A stretch of DNA of 64,000 bases from a bacterium (GCA_905221105.1 CAJNBW010000002.1:124001-188000); one strand, 5' to 3'. Positions 16,502-28,255 are shown, numbered from the stretch's first letter. Program-made: numbers and translations. Notes: generated by a model not told the origin, from the letters alone.

Positions 16502-17679
16502 CATATCAATAATCGTTCTAAAAATGGTTTGATGCAGTTTAGGAGAATTCCTTCTATCCAGCTTTCTTGTGCTGAGGAAAAATGTTCTACCTGAAGGCTT
16601 TCTTTTAGAAAATCTCGGACTTGTTCTGGTGAGATTTCAAACTCAAAAGCTTTCATTTTATAGAAAAAGTCGACGAGATGATTTGACAGGTATACGGTTG
16701 AAAAGGGAACTTCTCCACTTTTTCGATATTTTAATAAGAGCCTAGAAAATCGAGCTTTTTCTTCAGGAAGATCACGGAAATAGGAATTGAGGAGCCAGGT
16801 CTGCTTCTGCTTTCTTTCAACTGGATCCTGACTCGCAATTCGTTGGTCTTTTTCCAACTCTTTTTGGTATTGTTTGGCCTTGATAGCCCGTTCTGTTCTG
16901 TTTTTACCAAAAAGTATTTTCTCCCACTTGCGTTCTTCTTGAGTCAGGGTCTCTGTAAATCCAAAGTAATCCTGATAAGCCCGCTCTGCTGGGCCCATAG
17001 CTAGGACCAGATTGTCTGCATATTGCTTGGCAATTTTATCCCTCTTCTTGCGCTCTTTCTCTGCCTGGATACGGAGTTCTTGTTCGTAGTCAATTTTCTC
17101 CTTGCCTAGCTTAACAAGGTAGAGTTGGTCATCTGATTTCCCAAGTAAGAAGGGTTTGATGCATTTTTCAAGGACTTCTTCCATGCGAGCCTTCTTCTTT
17201 GGCTCTGCCTTGGTCCAACTTCCTCCTTGAAAGACTTCTAGGAAGAGCTGGTAGTCTCTCTCAGGTGCAAATTGATTGCCACGATTGGGCTTGAAAACAC
17301 CTTTTTCCCAGAGCCATTTTAGAAGGCGTTCGTCAAAGTCACTTTTATTGACCTTGATTTTTTCCTTTTTCTGGGCTTTTCTGGTCAGATTTTCAACCTT
17401 TCTGAGTAGTTTTTCTTCCTCTTCCAGTTGCTGGTCAAGGGATAATCGATGAAAATGACGAACACAATCGCTCCCTATCGGAAAGAGGCGTTGACCTGTG
17501 ACACCGTTAAAGAGTTCGTAGGCGTATTTGATGGCATTTCCACAGACACAATTGCTACGGCCGATACCGTTAAAAATCAAGGAAACTTCATTCCATTCCT
17601 TGGTAGCTTGTTCCCAAGTATCGGCTTTTGAAGCCTGTAAAACCGCATCGTGCAGGGATTTTCTAACTGGAAGTGTCAT
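16501..17679 (-). CDS. Conserved protein with CxCG/GSxC zinc-knuckle motif
   Basis: 392 residues, not recognised by function. NCVCGNAIKYAYEL (about 43-56) and IGSDCVRHF (about 68-76) give a CxCG...GSxC arrangement like the treble-clef zinc sites of some phage and bacterial nucleic-acid-binding proteins. The rest is charged and helical, with probable coiled-coil at about 80-110 and 205-300. It begins 17 bases after rexA, with AAAGGAG before the ATG, so it is the last gene of the rexB-rexA operon. A role linked to recombination is inference from position only. Confidence 0.75.
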   Translation of the reverse strand: MTLPVRKSLHDAVLQASKADTWEQATKEWNEVSLIFNGIGRSNCVCGNAIKYAYELFNGVTGQRLFPIGSDCVRHFHRLSLDQQLEEEEKLLRKVENLTRKAQKKEKIKVNKSDFDERLLKWLWEKGVFKPNRGNQFAPERDYQLFLEVFQGGSWTKAEPKKKARMEEVLEKCIKPFLLGKSDDQLYLVKLGKEKIDYEQELRIQAEKERKKRDKIAKQYADNLVLAMGPAERAYQDYFGFTETLTQEERKWEKILFGKNRTERAIKAKQYQKELEKDQRIASQDPVERKQKQTWLLNSYFRDLPEEKARFSRLLLKYRKSGEVPFSTVYLSNHLVDFFYKMKAFEFEISPEQVRDFLKESLQVEHFSSAQESWIEGILLNCIKPFLERLLI

Positions 17680-17696
17680 GAGGTCTCCTTTCTAGA

Positions 17697-20600
17697 TTAT
17701 ACTTTTACAACTTGAACCTCGTCTTTACCGAGTAAAATCAAGTATTTCTCAATATTTTCAATCGAATAGGCTCGTGATAAGGCCTCTCCGTATAGGGCTA
17801 ATTGACCACGATAGCGGTCTACGAGTTGACTTGGCTCATCATAGCGGTCTGTCTTGTAGTCGAACAGAATAATCCTGTCCTCATAAAGCAGATAGCCATC
17901 AAGGATACCACGGACAACGAAGTCTTCCTGACTCTTTTGGTCTCGTTTGAGCATGGAGAAAGGTTGCTCGCGGTAGAGATGTTCTGTATTGGCAAGAATT
18001 TCCTGACCAAGTGCTGTGTCAAAGAATGCAAGAATTTTCGCAAGATTGATCTTGTCTTTGACAGCTTGGCTGGTTTGAACGTGTTTGAGAGTTTCTGTTA
18101 GGCTAGCAAGGGTTGGTCGCTGACTGAGGTCAATTCTCTGCATGAGTTCGTGGGTAGCACTACCGATTTCAGCTCCAGTTACCTTTTCTTTGGTTGAAAA
18201 ATCTGGCAAATCAAAGTTAATTTTCTTGTCTACTGACTGGCCTTGACTAGCAATCTCGACACCTTCCATATTCATAACTGGTTCGTAGAATTTCTTGATT
18301 TGGCTTGGGGTTTGAACACTAGGAAGCTCAATGGCTGCGCGGTGAAGAGTATTATAGACTTCCACCTCTTTCAGCATTTCAAGAGCTTCTTTAATGGTTT
18401 CTGACTGACGATTGTCTGTTTGAGAGCTATCTTGGAGAGGACTCTTGGATTCCAACTCTCCGATAGCTTCTCTAGTCAGCTGATCTTCGCCAATAAAACG
18501 ATAACTAAAGTTGAGATGATCCTTGGCAAATACTTTGGTAATAGCCCAAATCCAATCTTGGAAATTCTTGGCTTGGAGTCTAGTACTGCTATCTAGTTTT
18601 CCATTTTTAGCTGCTGGGTATTCCTTGGCTTCCAGCTTTTCACGAGATCCCTTGCCGACAAGATAGAGCTTTTTCTCAGCCCGCGTCATGGCCACATACA
18701 GCAGACGCATCTGCTCAGAATAGCTTGCCAGCTGTAATTCCTCTTCATTCTGCCTATAAGTTAGGCTAGGAATAGAGAGCTTGATGGTTTTCGGATAGTG
18801 GTCTTCCACTGCTCCTGTCTCCATCTTGGCAATATACTTGACACCTAGTCCATTTTTACGGCTGAGAATGACTTCTGACATGCTGTCTTGTTTGTTAAAG
18901 TCTTGATCCATATTGAGAATAAAGACGTAAGGAAACTCCAGCCCTTTACTCTTGTGAATGGTCATGAGTTCTATAGCATCCTTGGGCGGTGCGACAGCCA
19001 CGCTCGCAAGATCGTGCTGTGCTTCCAAGACTTGGTCAATCATACGAATAAAACGCGACAAACCTTTGAAATTGCTCTTTTCAAATTGGTCAGCACGCAG
19101 TGCTAGGGCATAGAGATTGGCCTGTCTAGCAGGACCATTTGGCAAAGCTCCAACATAATCGTAGTAAAAACGGTCGTTGTAAATCTTCCAAATCAAGTCA
19201 TAGAGAGAGTGAGTTTTGGCATACAAACGCCAAGAATCCAAAATATCCATGAATTGGTTTAGTTTTTCAGCTAGAGCTGTGTGAATCAAGTTTTTCAGGC
19301 TTGTTGCTTGTTTTTGAGCATTGACCAGTTTCTCATATAGATTTTCGTGGACTTTATCCTCTGCTTTCTGAAGAGATAAACGTGCTAACTCGTCCTCATC
19401 AAAGCCAAACATAGGAGACTTCATAAGGGCAACCAAGGCATAGTCTTGCAGGGGATTGTGAATGACACGAAGGGTGTCCAGCATGACTTGCACTTCTAGA
19501 GATTGGAGGTAATTGTTTTGCTCACCGTCAGTTTTGACAGGTATCCCGTACTCAGATAATGCAAGGAGAATCTGGTCATTCCGACTGCGACTGGAGGTCA
19601 GAAGGGCAATTTCTTTAAAGGCAACACCTTTTTCTTGATGAAGTTTCAGAATCTCCTTGATGACTAAGCGCATTTCCCCTGTTAATTTCGTTTCTGCTTG
19701 GCTCTCTTCTTCATCTTGCCCGCTGTCGACCTTATCGTAGAGGAGAAATTCTGCCTTGTTGTCTGGATTGGGAGTCAATTTGGTATTGGCAAAAACAAGC
19801 TGGTGCATGTTATCATAGTTGATTTCGCCGACCTCTTGGTCCATGAGACGTTCAAAGACATCATTGGTTGCTGACAGCACTTCTGAACTGCTACGGAAAT
19901 TTTCCTTGAGCAGAATCAGCTTTCCTTCTTGATGATTTTGTGCATAGCGTTGGAACTTTTCATTGAAAATCTGCGGATCTGCCTGACGGAAACGATAGAT
20001 AGATTGCTTGATATCTCCCACCATAAAGCGATTGTGGCCATTAGATAGCAATTCCAACATTCGTTCTTGAATGTGGTTGGTGTCCTGATACTCATCGACC
20101 ATGACTTCGTGGAAGCGCTCCTGATAAGCCTCACGAACTTGCGGGAAATTCTCTAAAATCTCAATAGTGTAATGGCTGATATCAGCGAATTCAAAGGCAT
20201 TTTCCTGTCGTTTTCTCTGACGATAAGCCTCCACAAAATTACTCATGAAGGTTTGGAAAGTCTTAGCTAGTTCCCAGGTGTCTTCATGATACCGTTCTTG
20301 ATAGTCGAGAATGGTTATCTGGTCCGCCAGTTGTCCTAGTTTAGCAAACTGCGCCTTTCTTTCTTCGTTGTAGGTATCAGCCAGGGGCTTCAAATCAGCC
20401 TTTCGACTGGCATTAGTCAGTGCCCGCCCATTTTTTTCTTTCGAAATGGCGACAACACGCGCAAGCACTGCCTGATAAGCCTGACTATCGGACTCCTGAT
20501 TTAGGGAGCCAATTTCATCTAAAATCAACTGAACATTCTCTAGATAAGCAGCCTTTGGAAACTCCTTGGCATCGTTATCCAGATGATAACGGAAAAAGCT

Positions 20601-21350
20601 TTCCAAGTCCCAAAGGGCTTGCTGGATTTGCTTAGTCAGTTTTTCTTTTTCACTCGTAAAATCAGCTGTTTCAAAGCCTTTGAGGAAAGAGTTCTTCAGC
20701 CATTTCTGAGGATTGCTGGTGGATTGGAGGAAGTCATAGATTTTATAGACCTGCTGGCGCAGACCACGTTCATCCTTGCCACGCCCTGCAAAGTTTTTCA
20801 GCAAATGACTAAAGGTCTCTTTCTGTTTACCTTGGTAATGTGTTTCAAAGACCTCGTGGAAGACTTCATTTTTTAGAAGGAGTTGCTCGCTCTGGTTTTG
20901 TAAAATACGGAAATTAGGGGCAATATCAATCAGATAGCCATGTTTGCCAAGGAATTTTTGTGTAAAGGAATCCATGGTACCGATGGCAGCGTTGGGTAGG
21001 TCCGCCAACTGGCGTCCCAAGTGTTGTTTGAGGTCAACATCGCCACTTTCTTGAATTTGTTGGCTGATTTTTTTCTCCAAACGTTCCTTAAGCTCTGTGG
21101 CAGCCTTGACGGTAAAGGTTGAGATAAAGAGTTGAGAAATTTCGACACCACGCGCTAACTGATCCAGAATACGCTCAGCCATGACAAAGGTCTTCCCAGA
21201 ACCAGCTGATGCTGAAACTAGGATATTTTGCCCTGCTGTATAAATGGCTTCGATTTGCTCGGCTGTTTTCTTTTGTTCCTTGCTCGAATGCGCTTCTGCT
21301 TCTTGCAATTTTTGAATTTCTTCCTCAGTTAAAAAGGGAATGGGCTTCAT
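17697..21350 (-). CDS. rexA: ATP-dependent helicase/nuclease subunit RexA (AddA)
   Basis: 1217 residues. A UvrD-like SF1 helicase with Walker [13 protein letters not shown] (about 47-58), motif II DEYQDTN and motif [12 protein letters not shown]. The C-terminal PD-(D/E)XK nuclease shows ILFDYKTD (about 1165-1172). With RexB it forms the Gram-positive counterpart of RecBCD, which processes double-strand breaks up to Chi and loads RecA. The start overlaps the rexB stop by 4 bases. Length is normal for the family. Confidence 0.97.
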   Translation of the reverse strand: MKPIPFLTEEEIQKLQEAEAHSSKEQKKTAEQIEAIYTAGQNILVSASAGSGKTFVMAERILDQLARGVEISQLFISTFTVKAATELKERLEKKISQQIQESGDVDLKQHLGRQLADLPNAAIGTMDSFTQKFLGKHGYLIDIAPNFRILQNQSEQLLLKNEVFHEVFETHYQGKQKETFSHLLKNFAGRGKDERGLRQQVYKIYDFLQSTSNPQKWLKNSFLKGFETADFTSEKEKLTKQIQQALWDLESFFRYHLDNDAKEFPKAAYLENVQLILDEIGSLNQESDSQAYQAVLARVVAISKEKNGRALTNASRKADLKPLADTYNEERKAQFAKLGQLADQITILDYQERYHEDTWELAKTFQTFMSNFVEAYRQRKRQENAFEFADISHYTIEILENFPQVREAYQERFHEVMVDEYQDTNHIQERMLELLSNGHNRFMVGDIKQSIYRFRQADPQIFNEKFQRYAQNHQEGKLILLKENFRSSSEVLSATNDVFERLMDQEVGEINYDNMHQLVFANTKLTPNPDNKAEFLLYDKVDSGQDEEESQAETKLTGEMRLVIKEILKLHQEKGVAFKEIALLTSSRSRNDQILLALSEYGIPVKTDGEQNNYLQSLEVQVMLDTLRVIHNPLQDYALVALMKSPMFGFDEDELARLSLQKAEDKVHENLYEKLVNAQKQATSLKNLIHTALAEKLNQFMDILDSWRLYAKTHSLYDLIWKIYNDRFYYDYVGALPNGPARQANLYALALRADQFEKSNFKGLSRFIRMIDQVLEAQHDLASVAVAPPKDAIELMTIHKSKGLEFPYVFILNMDQDFNKQDSMSEVILSRKNGLGVKYIAKMETGAVEDHYPKTIKLSIPSLTYRQNEEELQLASYSEQMRLLYVAMTRAEKKLYLVGKGSREKLEAKEYPAAKNGKLDSSTRLQAKNFQDWIWAITKVFAKDHLNFSYRFIGEDQLTREAIGELESKSPLQDSSQTDNRQSETIKEALEMLKEVEVYNTLHRAAIELPSVQTPSQIKKFYEPVMNMEGVEIASQGQSVDKKINFDLPDFSTKEKVTGAEIGSATHELMQRIDLSQRPTLASLTETLKHVQTSQAVKDKINLAKILAFFDTALGQEILANTEHLYREQPFSMLKRDQKSQEDFVVRGILDGYLLYEDRIILFDYKTDRYDEPSQLVDRYRGQLALYGEALSRAYSIENIEKYLILLGKDEVQVVKV

Positions 21351-24300
21351 CGATTCAACTCCTCTCTTATTTTTTCAAACCAAGCTTGCTTGAGCTTTTC
21401 TCCGACCAGACGCTTGCCGTCAGCCAAGTCTAACTTCTCTAAGAAACGGGCCTGCCCCAAATGGTAATTAGCTTCAAATCCTGTAATGGCTTGGTGTTGC
21501 TGGACGTATGGAGCAATACTTCTGCCATTTTCAGTATAAGGATTAATGGCGAACTGGCCTGCTAAAATCTTTTCTGCAGCTTTTCTGTAAAGATGGGCAT
21601 TGTAGTCCAGTAGGAGCAGGAATTCCTCATCAGTCAACTGGTTAGCCTTGTTTTTGTTATAAAATTCGCCCAAATGACTGCTTTCTTTTTCTAAAAAGAG
21701 TCCTTGGTATTTCATAGACTTGCTGGCTTCTACTACTGCACCTGCTAGACTTTTGACGGCCATCAGAGATTGGACTGGCTCAGCCATTTCCAAGTACATG
21801 GCTCCGAAAAAGTTCTGCTCCCCTTCTCTTTTTAGGGCAGCTAGATAGGTTGGTAACTGGGAATTGAGCCCATTAAAGAAATGAGGAAATTGGAACTGAG
21901 TCAGACTGGACTTGTAGTCTACCACTCCTATCGCCCCATCAGCTTTCAAACGGTCAATGCGGTCAACCTTGCCTCGTACAAAGACACTACGTCCATTATC
22001 CAATTGAATAAAGGCCTGCTCTTTTCCACCGAAATTCGCCTCTTCTTTGATGGTTTCAATAGCTGGATTATGGCGGAGAATATGGCCAGTCGTCCGTGCC
22101 ACATCAAGCAGAACTTCCTTGGTAAACTGGGCTTCCAAACTTTCTTGATAAATAGCTTCAAATTCCCGTTCCTGACTGGTTTCTTGGATAGCTTGTTCCA
22201 AACGTTGGTCAAAGGAATCTTCGTCAGGCAACTGCAAGGCACGTTCAAAAATACGGTGCAAGAAATTTCCATGACTACGAGCATCCGGACGCAGGCGCAA
22301 TTCTTCCTGTAAGCCTAAAACATAACGGAGGAAATAACTGTATTGGTTCCGGTAAAACTCCGTCAAACCAGACGTAGACATGTAAAACTCCTGATCAGCA
22401 GGATAGAGAGCTTGTAAGGTGTCCTTAGCCAACTGCTTACTGCTTGGACTGGTTGGGAGGGCAGGATTTTCCAGACCTTGCTGGTCTAGTTTTTTCCCCA
22501 TGACACGCGCCAGAACCTTGACAAAGGTCAAATCTTGCTCACTATCACTCGTCTCGCCCTGCTGGTGATAGGCGACCAGACTAGACAAAAGACTGTGATA
22601 TGAGCCCATATCTTCTTTAGACAGCCCTTTGTGATTCATCCTCTTCTCTTTCCGACTAAATCCAAAATGGACTAGCTCTTGAAGATAGGCTGATTCCTTA
22701 CTTTCACTTTCATTAAAGAGGCTTGGAGCTGACAAGACCAACTGCTTACGAGCAGAATTGACCAAGGAAAGCATAGTATAGCGATTTTTCTTGAGGTTCT
22801 CACTGCTGGCAATCAGTAATTGCGCCCCCTCTTCAGTCGCTTGGTTTAAGTTTTGTCTCTCTTCATCTGTCAATAGACTAGTGTTTTGCGCTATTTTTGG
22901 TAAATTGTCCTGAGTCAGACCAATGGCATAGACAAAGTCAGCTGTCAGAGGGGCAATCAAATCGTAACTCTGCACCAGAACGGTGTTCACTGTCGCTGGA
23001 ATGGTGCGGTATTGGGACAAACTCATTCCTGAATGAAGCAAGGCTAGGAAGTCCTCTAGATTAACCTGTGAACCAGCAAAAACAGTCGCAAATTGTTCTA
23101 AAACATGACAAAATGCCTTCCAAACCTCGGCTTGTCTTTCCTGTTCAAGAGTTTCCATGCTAGCTGTCAAATTTTGCAGCTGCTTGGTCACCGCTCCTTC
23201 TTTTAGAAAAGCATTCCACTTTTGCAAGAGATTTTCAGCCTTCTGTTTTCGACTGGCAAATAGGGTTTCAAGAGGGGCTAAAATACGCAGACGAAGAGCA
23301 TTTAAACGCCCTAGATCAAATTTTCCATGGTGGGATTTGGTGAAGGTTTGCTGAAAGGCTGGCAAGCCATTGATACCAAGATAACGGATATATTGCTCAA
23401 ATGCGTCAATATCAGCCTGACTGAGGTCGCTATACAAACCAGTTCTGAGGAGGTTAATCAAATCTTCCTGACGGAAACGATAGCGTTTCAAAGCTAAAAT
23501 AGATTCGACAAACTGTGTCAATGGATGATGCGCCATAGCTTCACTTCTACCAAGATAAAAAGGAATCTGATACTGGTCAAAAATCGTTTTTAGAGATAAC
23601 TGATAAGAAGACACATCTCCCAAGAGAATACGAAAATGCTTGTAACTCAGGGCTGGATTGGCATGCAATTTCTGACGGATGCTACGGGCTACTAGCTCCA
23701 ACTCCTCCTTTTGAGTCAAACAAGACCAGATTTGCAGGTTTTCACGGTCCTTCTCATCAACCTCCAAAGTGAGCTCTGAAAAGTCATAAGAAGACTCCAG
23801 CAAACGAGAGACCTTGTCAAAACTATCCATCTTCTCATGAGATTGAGAAAGGTCTTGTGCAGGTGTTTGGTATTTAGAAGCTAGATGATGGAGAAACTCC
23901 ACACTGGCTTGATAAAGATTACCCTCGCTAAAAGGACTGGTATAGGCTTTCTTACTAGCATAGGCTCCAATGACAATCTCAACACCCTTGCCATGAAGTA
24001 GGTCCACAATCCTCTCTTCCTCGGCAGAAAAACGGGTAAATCCATCAATGACAAGGGCAATTTGAGTAAAATCACTACTTACCTTGTCATTCTCAATAGC
24101 CTCAATCAAATGGGACAACTGACTGCCCTGAGCCAACTGCCCTTGATTGAGATAGGCGGTTACTTTCTCAAAAATCAAGAGCAAGTCTACTCGTTTATCC
24201 TCATCAGTCAAACTTTCTAAGTCCAAAAAGCTCATCTGAGCAGTCGTCATCTCATGATAAAGTTCAACCAACTGCTGGATAAATTGAGGATCCTGCTTTA

Positions 24301-24622
24301 TAGCACCATAAACACGCAAGTCCTTGGGATCTAGTTCCGCAAGACACTTATAAAAAGCCATCCCAAGCCCGATGTCATCTAGACTCTTCTTAGCTGGCAA
24401 ATCATTTAAAACTAGGTAACGAGCCATTTGAGCAAAGCGCGTGACGGTAATCGCAAAAGAAGCCTGCTGGGACAAGCATTCCAGCACGGCGCGTTCCTTT
24501 TCAAAAGAAAGAGAGTTGGGGGCGATGTAGAAGACCCGCTTGTCCGCAGTAACTAGCTCCTCCGCCTCTCTCGTTAAAATTTCTGTCAAAGAAGTCCGAA
24601 TATCAGTATAAAGTAGTTTCAT
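21347..24622 (-). CDS. rexB: ATP-dependent nuclease subunit RexB (AddB)
   Basis: About 1091 residues from the ATG at 24622, which has a GAGG site; the open frame begins 8 codons earlier. It is an inactivated helicase-like subunit with a C-terminal nuclease domain whose active site includes [11 protein letters not shown]. It cuts the strand opposite to RexA and in related enzymes helps recognise Chi. It is the first gene of rexB-rexA-16501. The N-terminus lacks the classical Walker A GxxGxGKT of AddB from Bacillus. Confidence 0.95.
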   Translation of the reverse strand: MKLLYTDIRTSLTEILTREAEELVTADKRVFYIAPNSLSFEKERAVLECLSQQASFAITVTRFAQMARYLVLNDLPAKKSLDDIGLGMAFYKCLAELDPKDLRVYGAIKQDPQFIQQLVELYHEMTTAQMSFLDLESLTDEDKRVDLLLIFEKVTAYLNQGQLAQGSQLSHLIEAIENDKVSSDFTQIALVIDGFTRFSAEEERIVDLLHGKGVEIVIGAYASKKAYTSPFSEGNLYQASVEFLHHLASKYQTPAQDLSQSHEKMDSFDKVSRLLESSYDFSELTLEVDEKDRENLQIWSCLTQKEELELVARSIRQKLHANPALSYKHFRILLGDVSSYQLSLKTIFDQYQIPFYLGRSEAMAHHPLTQFVESILALKRYRFRQEDLINLLRTGLYSDLSQADIDAFEQYIRYLGINGLPAFQQTFTKSHHGKFDLGRLNALRLRILAPLETLFASRKQKAENLLQKWNAFLKEGAVTKQLQNLTASMETLEQERQAEVWKAFCHVLEQFATVFAGSQVNLEDFLALLHSGMSLSQYRTIPATVNTVLVQSYDLIAPLTADFVYAIGLTQDNLPKIAQNTSLLTDEERQNLNQATEEGAQLLIASSENLKKNRYTMLSLVNSARKQLVLSAPSLFNESESKESAYLQELVHFGFSRKEKRMNHKGLSKEDMGSYHSLLSSLVAYHQQGETSDSEQDLTFVKVLARVMGKKLDQQGLENPALPTSPSSKQLAKDTLQALYPADQEFYMSTSGLTEFYRNQYSYFLRYVLGLQEELRLRPDARSHGNFLHRIFERALQLPDEDSFDQRLEQAIQETSQEREFEAIYQESLEAQFTKEVLLDVARTTGHILRHNPAIETIKEEANFGGKEQAFIQLDNGRSVFVRGKVDRIDRLKADGAIGVVDYKSSLTQFQFPHFFNGLNSQLPTYLAALKREGEQNFFGAMYLEMAEPVQSLMAVKSLAGAVVEASKSMKYQGLFLEKESSHLGEFYNKNKANQLTDEEFLLLLDYNAHLYRKAAEKILAGQFAINPYTENGRSIAPYVQQHQAITGFEANYHLGQARFLEKLDLADGKRLVGEKLKQAWFEKIREELNR

Positions 24623-24716
24623 CTCTGCCTCGTTGGAATTTTTCATTACCTTTTATTATACCATTTTTTAATTAAGCAATCCTGTAAATAATCGGTTATT
24701 GCTCATCTATTGAAAA

Positions 24717-24742
24717 GAAAATGCCGGTAAGTTCCGACATTG
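24717..24742 (-). terminator. Terminator of CPBP protease gene
   Basis: On the - strand AATGTCGG and CCGGCATT form a stem with a short loop and one wobble pair, followed by TTCTTTTC. It starts about 10 bases after the stop codon. Confidence 0.6.
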
Positions 24743-24752
24743 TTTTAGTAAG

Positions 24753-25424
24753 CTAACTTCCTGAAAATAGGAGTAACCACAAGTTCCAGAAGGCAGTGAT
24801 ATTGATGAGGATATGAACCACTATTGGATAGTAGAGAGTTTTTGTCATGCGATACAATAGAGCCAAAATAAGACCTCCACTAGCATAAATGAAAAAGGCA
24901 AGAGGTGTTAAAGCGAAATTGATATGAATACAACCGAAAATAATAGCAGAAAGCAAGACATCTCCGTACCAAGGCGAGTTTTTGAAAAAGGTTGTCATAA
25001 GCACACCGCGATAAATCAATTCCTCAGAAATAGGGCCGATGAAGCAAACTATGAGTAAGAAATAGGGTAATTCCTGTCGCCCCATCATTTCTATCGTTTC
25101 ATTCAAAGAAATTTGATTTGAGGATGAGGGTATGAAATAAGACAAGAGGAAGTCCAACATATACGAAATGATGTAGCCCAGTAAAAGGTAGATAAAATAC
25201 CTCAGCTGCCACTTGAAATGAAAAGTCTTCTTTCCTGCAAAAACTAGTAGATAGATGACTGCTGACAAAAGAACACCACTTTCCAGCAAAAGCAGAATCT
25301 GAAAAAATTCACGACTTGCTGGTAGATAGGGCTTTGTGAGGTGGTTGAAAATCTTCCAAAACCAAGTTGATTTGTAAAAAATTAAGGACAATGCTAGTAA
25401 AATTTGAATAACCCGTTTTTTCAT
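24753..25424 (-). CDS. CPBP (Abi/CAAX-like) membrane protease
   Basis: About 223 residues from the ATG at 25424, preceded by GAGGG; the frame runs upstream without a better start. Six to eight hydrophobic segments. The CPBP motifs are EELIYRGVL (EExxxR) and FGCIHINF with a conserved His, the metal-binding residues of glutamic CAAX-type intramembrane proteases. In streptococci such proteins accompany bacteriocin loci or act in envelope homeostasis. The gene stands alone, and no bacteriocin precursor is visible near it. Confidence 0.82.
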   Translation of the reverse strand: MKKRVIQILLALSLIFYKSTWFWKIFNHLTKPYLPASREFFQILLLLESGVLLSAVIYLLVFAGKKTFHFKWQLRYFIYLLLGYIISYMLDFLLSYFIPSSSNQISLNETIEMMGRQELPYFLLIVCFIGPISEELIYRGVLMTTFFKNSPWYGDVLLSAIIFGCIHINFALTPLAFFIYASGGLILALLYRMTKTLYYPIVVHILINITAFWNLWLLLFSGS

Positions 25425-25632
25425 ATTAAACCCTCTGTTTTCCTTGATAAGCTTACAAAATACTTGATTGAAGCACAAATTTAGTATAGCATATCTTTTC
25501 AAAATATCCTCTTCAAATCATAAATCGTCATTAAAACATCTTAAACTGTAAAATCAATTAGCCCCTACCCTCTTACCATTATCTTTTCTAAAATATGCTA
25601 TAATAAGACCAAAAGATAAAGAAGGAAGACCT

Positions 25633-26442
25633 ATGATTAAACTACTTGCCTTGGATATGGACGGAACCCTCCTCAATGAAGCCAAGGAAATCCCACAAGC
25701 TCACATCACTGCTATTCACCAAGCTATTGAAAAAGGTGTCAAACTGGTACTTTGTACGGGTCGCCCCCTTTTTGGCGTCCTCCCTTACTATAAAAAACTA
25801 GGGCTGGACCTCCAGAATGAGTATGTCATTGTTAACAACGGTTGTTCAACTCACCAGACCAGTGACTGGCGGCTAGTTGACTGGCAGGAACTCAGTCCAT
25901 CTGACATTGAATACCTCTATGACTTAGCTGAAAAAAGTGATGTTCAGTTGACTCTTTTTGATGAGGAGCATTATTTTGTTCTCGGTGGCAAGCCAAATGA
26001 AATCGTTCAAAATGATGCTAAACTAGTCTTTTCAGACCTGACTGAAATTTCACTAGAGGAAGCTACCAGTGGTAAGTACCGTATGTTCCAAGGAATGTTT
26101 TTAGGAACTGAGAGTCAAACAGACGATTTTGAGAATCGTTTTGCTGGGGAACTCTGTCAACGATTTAGTGGAGTTCGTTCACAGCCTGTCATTTATGAAG
26201 CCATGCCACTTGGAACGACAAAGGCTACTGCTCTTTCTCGACTAGCTGAAATTTTGAAGATTGAGCCATCAGAAATCATGGCCATGGGCGATGCCAATAA
26301 CGATATCGAAATGCTCCAGTTTGCAGGACTGGGCATTGCTATGGGAAATGCCAGCGATTATGTCAAATCCCTAGCTGATGACGTTACAGCCAGCAACGAA
26401 GAAGACGGCGTTGCGCGTGCTATTGAAAAATATATTCTATAA
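25633..26442 (+). CDS. HAD-IIB (Cof-type) sugar-phosphate phosphatase
   Basis: A 269-residue Cof-family HAD phosphatase. Motif I is LDMDGTLLN (about 6-14), motif II is in LCTGRPLFG, and motif IV is MGDANNDIEML (about 215-225). The large alpha/beta cap between them defines the IIB class, which dephosphorylates sugar phosphates, flavin or pyridoxal phosphate. It is monocistronic, with AGAAGGAAG before the ATG and its own terminator. The substrate cannot be predicted. Confidence 0.9.
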   Translation: MIKLLALDMDGTLLNEAKEIPQAHITAIHQAIEKGVKLVLCTGRPLFGVLPYYKKLGLDLQNEYVIVNNGCSTHQTSDWRLVDWQELSPSDIEYLYDLAEKSDVQLTLFDEEHYFVLGGKPNEIVQNDAKLVFSDLTEISLEEATSGKYRMFQGMFLGTESQTDDFENRFAGELCQRFSGVRSQPVIYEAMPLGTTKATALSRLAEILKIEPSEIMAMGDANNDIEMLQFAGLGIAMGNASDYVKSLADDVTASNEEDGVARAIEKYIL

Positions 26443-26447
26443 TTAAG

Positions 26448-26474
26448 AAGCCCAGTTCGTATCAACTGGGTTTT
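26448..26474 (+). terminator. Terminator of HAD-IIB gene
   Basis: CCCAGTT (26451-26457) pairs with AACTGGG (26464-26470) and is followed by TTTT. Confidence 0.75.
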
Positions 26475-26486
26475 GATATTTAAGAA

Positions 26487-26550
26487 TTCTAAAAACTTTA
26501 GAAACTCTTTAGAAATGCTTGAGCTTTCTTTGATTTCTATGCTTTATACT
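26487..26550 (+). promoter_or_regulatory. Promoter and repeat array of ABC exporter operon
   Basis: TATACT at 26545-26550 is a likely -10, about 35 bases before the ABC start. Upstream, TTTAGAAA occurs at 26497-26504 and 26508-26515, a spacing of 11 bases or one helical turn. The first copy also forms an inverted repeat with TTCTAAA (26487-26493). Direct repeats one turn apart, upstream of a promoter with no good -35, are typical of OmpR-type response regulator sites. The regulator encoded at 29171-29872 is the nearest candidate. Confidence 0.55.
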
Positions 26551-26583
26551 AAAGTTATCAAAATAAATCAAAAGGAGAGAATC

Positions 26584-27492
26584 ATGAAAACAGTACTTGA
26601 CATTCATGAATTGTCCAAAAATTTTGCCAAACAAACTATTCTTCAAGATCTTCATCTAACGATAAGAGAGGGAGATATTTATGGACTTATAGGAAAGAAT
26701 GGAGCTGGGAAGACCACCTTAATAAAAATTATTACACAACTACTCTTTGCGGATAAGGGAACTGTTTCCCTCTTCTCTAGCAAAACGGAAAATGAGTGGA
26801 GCAAGTCTCTATCTCGAGTAGGTTCGGTGATTGAATCACCTGTAGCTCATAATCACTTAACAGCCTATCAAAATCTGAAATATTACTGTATGATTCGTCA
26901 TATTCCAAATGCTGATCAAGTCATTCGAGAAACGCTGGACTATGTTGGTTTGTCAGATACAGGTAAAAAATTCTTTCGAGATTTCTCTCTTGGAATGAAG
27001 CAAAGACTTGGTATCGCTATTGCCCTTCTATCTAAACCAGACTTCCTAATCTTGGATGAACCTATCAACGGTCTTGACCCAATTGGTATCAAAGAATTTC
27101 GTCTGATGATTCAACGGCTCAATCAAGAAAAAGGAATCACCATTCTCATCTCTAGCCATATCTTGTCAGAACTCTATCTCGTAGCAAATCGCTTTGGTAT
27201 TTTAGATCAAGGCAAGATTATCCGTGAAATCAGCAAAGCTGAATTTGAAACACTAAGTGAGGATTATATTGTACTTAAAACAGCTGACCAAGAGAAAGCT
27301 TGTCAAGTATTGAAAGAACAAATCCAGCTCCAGTTCAAGGTTGTCAATCCTGAGAATGAAATCCACATTTTTGGTCAGGAACAAGATGTCAAACAGATTC
27401 TCAAGGAATTAACCTTGGCAGATGTCGTTATTGACGAGATTTACTACGCCCGTCAAAACCTAGAAGAATACTTCACTCAATTAGTCGAATAG
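26584..27492 (+). CDS. ABC transporter ATP-binding protein (bacitracin/lantibiotic-export type)
   Basis: About 302 residues from the ATG at 26584 with AAAGGAGAG upstream; the longer frame from 26473 is not supported. Walker A GKNGAGKTTL, signature FSLGMKQRLGIA and Walker B FLILDEPINGLDP are present. The C-terminal extension (about 215-302) is typical of the BcrA/LanF group of ABC-2 exporters that protect against peptide antibiotics. It pairs with the permease 10 bases downstream. The convergent two-component system supports a role in envelope-stress response. Confidence 0.88.
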   Translation: MKTVLDIHELSKNFAKQTILQDLHLTIREGDIYGLIGKNGAGKTTLIKIITQLLFADKGTVSLFSSKTENEWSKSLSRVGSVIESPVAHNHLTAYQNLKYYCMIRHIPNADQVIRETLDYVGLSDTGKKFFRDFSLGMKQRLGIAIALLSKPDFLILDEPINGLDPIGIKEFRLMIQRLNQEKGITILISSHILSELYLVANRFGILDQGKIIREISKAEFETLSEDYIVLKTADQEKACQVLKEQIQLQFKVVNPENEIHIFGQEQDVKQILKELTLADVVIDEIYYARQNLEEYFTQLVE

Positions 27493-27502
27493 GAGGAAAA
27501 TC

Positions 27503-28255
27503 ATGATACATACCATTCAAGCAGACTTTTACCGTCTTTTCCGTTCCAAAGGATTCTGGATTACAGAGTTCATTCTCTTTGTACTCATGTTAATGGGGGC
27601 TGTTTTTGGGGCTACTGGCCATCTGATGGCAATTCAGACAGAAGAGCCAGACATTCCAACCCATGGTTGGGACGGTGTACAAGCCCTGATTAACGCATCT
27701 AGTCAAGGTTCAAACCTCGTTTTTCTCTGTATTGTTCTAACTTGTCTCGTTCTCGGTGTTGATTTAATCGGAAAGCTCTATAAAAATAGTTTGACAGTAG
27801 GGATTTCTCGTACAGAGTTTTTCCTTGCCAAAGCCTTTGTACTGGCTTGTATTGCACTTTTGCAAGTTGTCATCAGTCTTGTGATTGCCTTTATTCCAGC
27901 AACTATCTTAAATGGATTGGGAACGATGCCTGATGGCTTTATTGGCAATCTACTGATAACCATTTCCCTTCAATTCCTTTGCCTCCTTGCTTGGCTTTCC
28001 ATTGTTTCCTTTATTCTCTATGTTAGTCACTCTTATCTTGCAGTATTTATTGGTTATTTGGTCAGTTCTATCTTGCTTTCTACGCCAATGCTCATCTTCC
28101 CAAGTATCAAAATTTTGCCATATTTATCATTGCAATTTTTCTATGCTATGACTGCTAATAGTGAATCCATTTTCTATACACTTATAGTTACCTTAGCTGT
28201 TATTGTAATCTTTAATCTAAGTGGACTGGCAGTTTTCAAAAAGAAAAGTTTATAA
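27503..28255 (+). CDS. ABC-2 type permease
   Basis: A 250-residue permease with six hydrophobic segments and a short soluble N-terminus, of the BcrB/LanE-like ABC-2 group. It follows the ATPase at 10 bases with AGGAGG before the ATG. A dimer with two ATPases would pump hydrophobic peptides out of the membrane. The sequence around VGISRTEFFLAKAFVL is the cytoplasmic coupling region common in these permeases. The substrate is unknown. Confidence 0.85.
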   Translation: MIHTIQADFYRLFRSKGFWITEFILFVLMLMGAVFGATGHLMAIQTEEPDIPTHGWDGVQALINASSQGSNLVFLCIVLTCLVLGVDLIGKLYKNSLTVGISRTEFFLAKAFVLACIALLQVVISLVIAFIPATILNGLGTMPDGFIGNLLITISLQFLCLLAWLSIVSFILYVSHSYLAVFIGYLVSSILLSTPMLIFPSIKILPYLSLQFFYAMTANSESIFYTLIVTLAVIVIFNLSGLAVFKKKSL

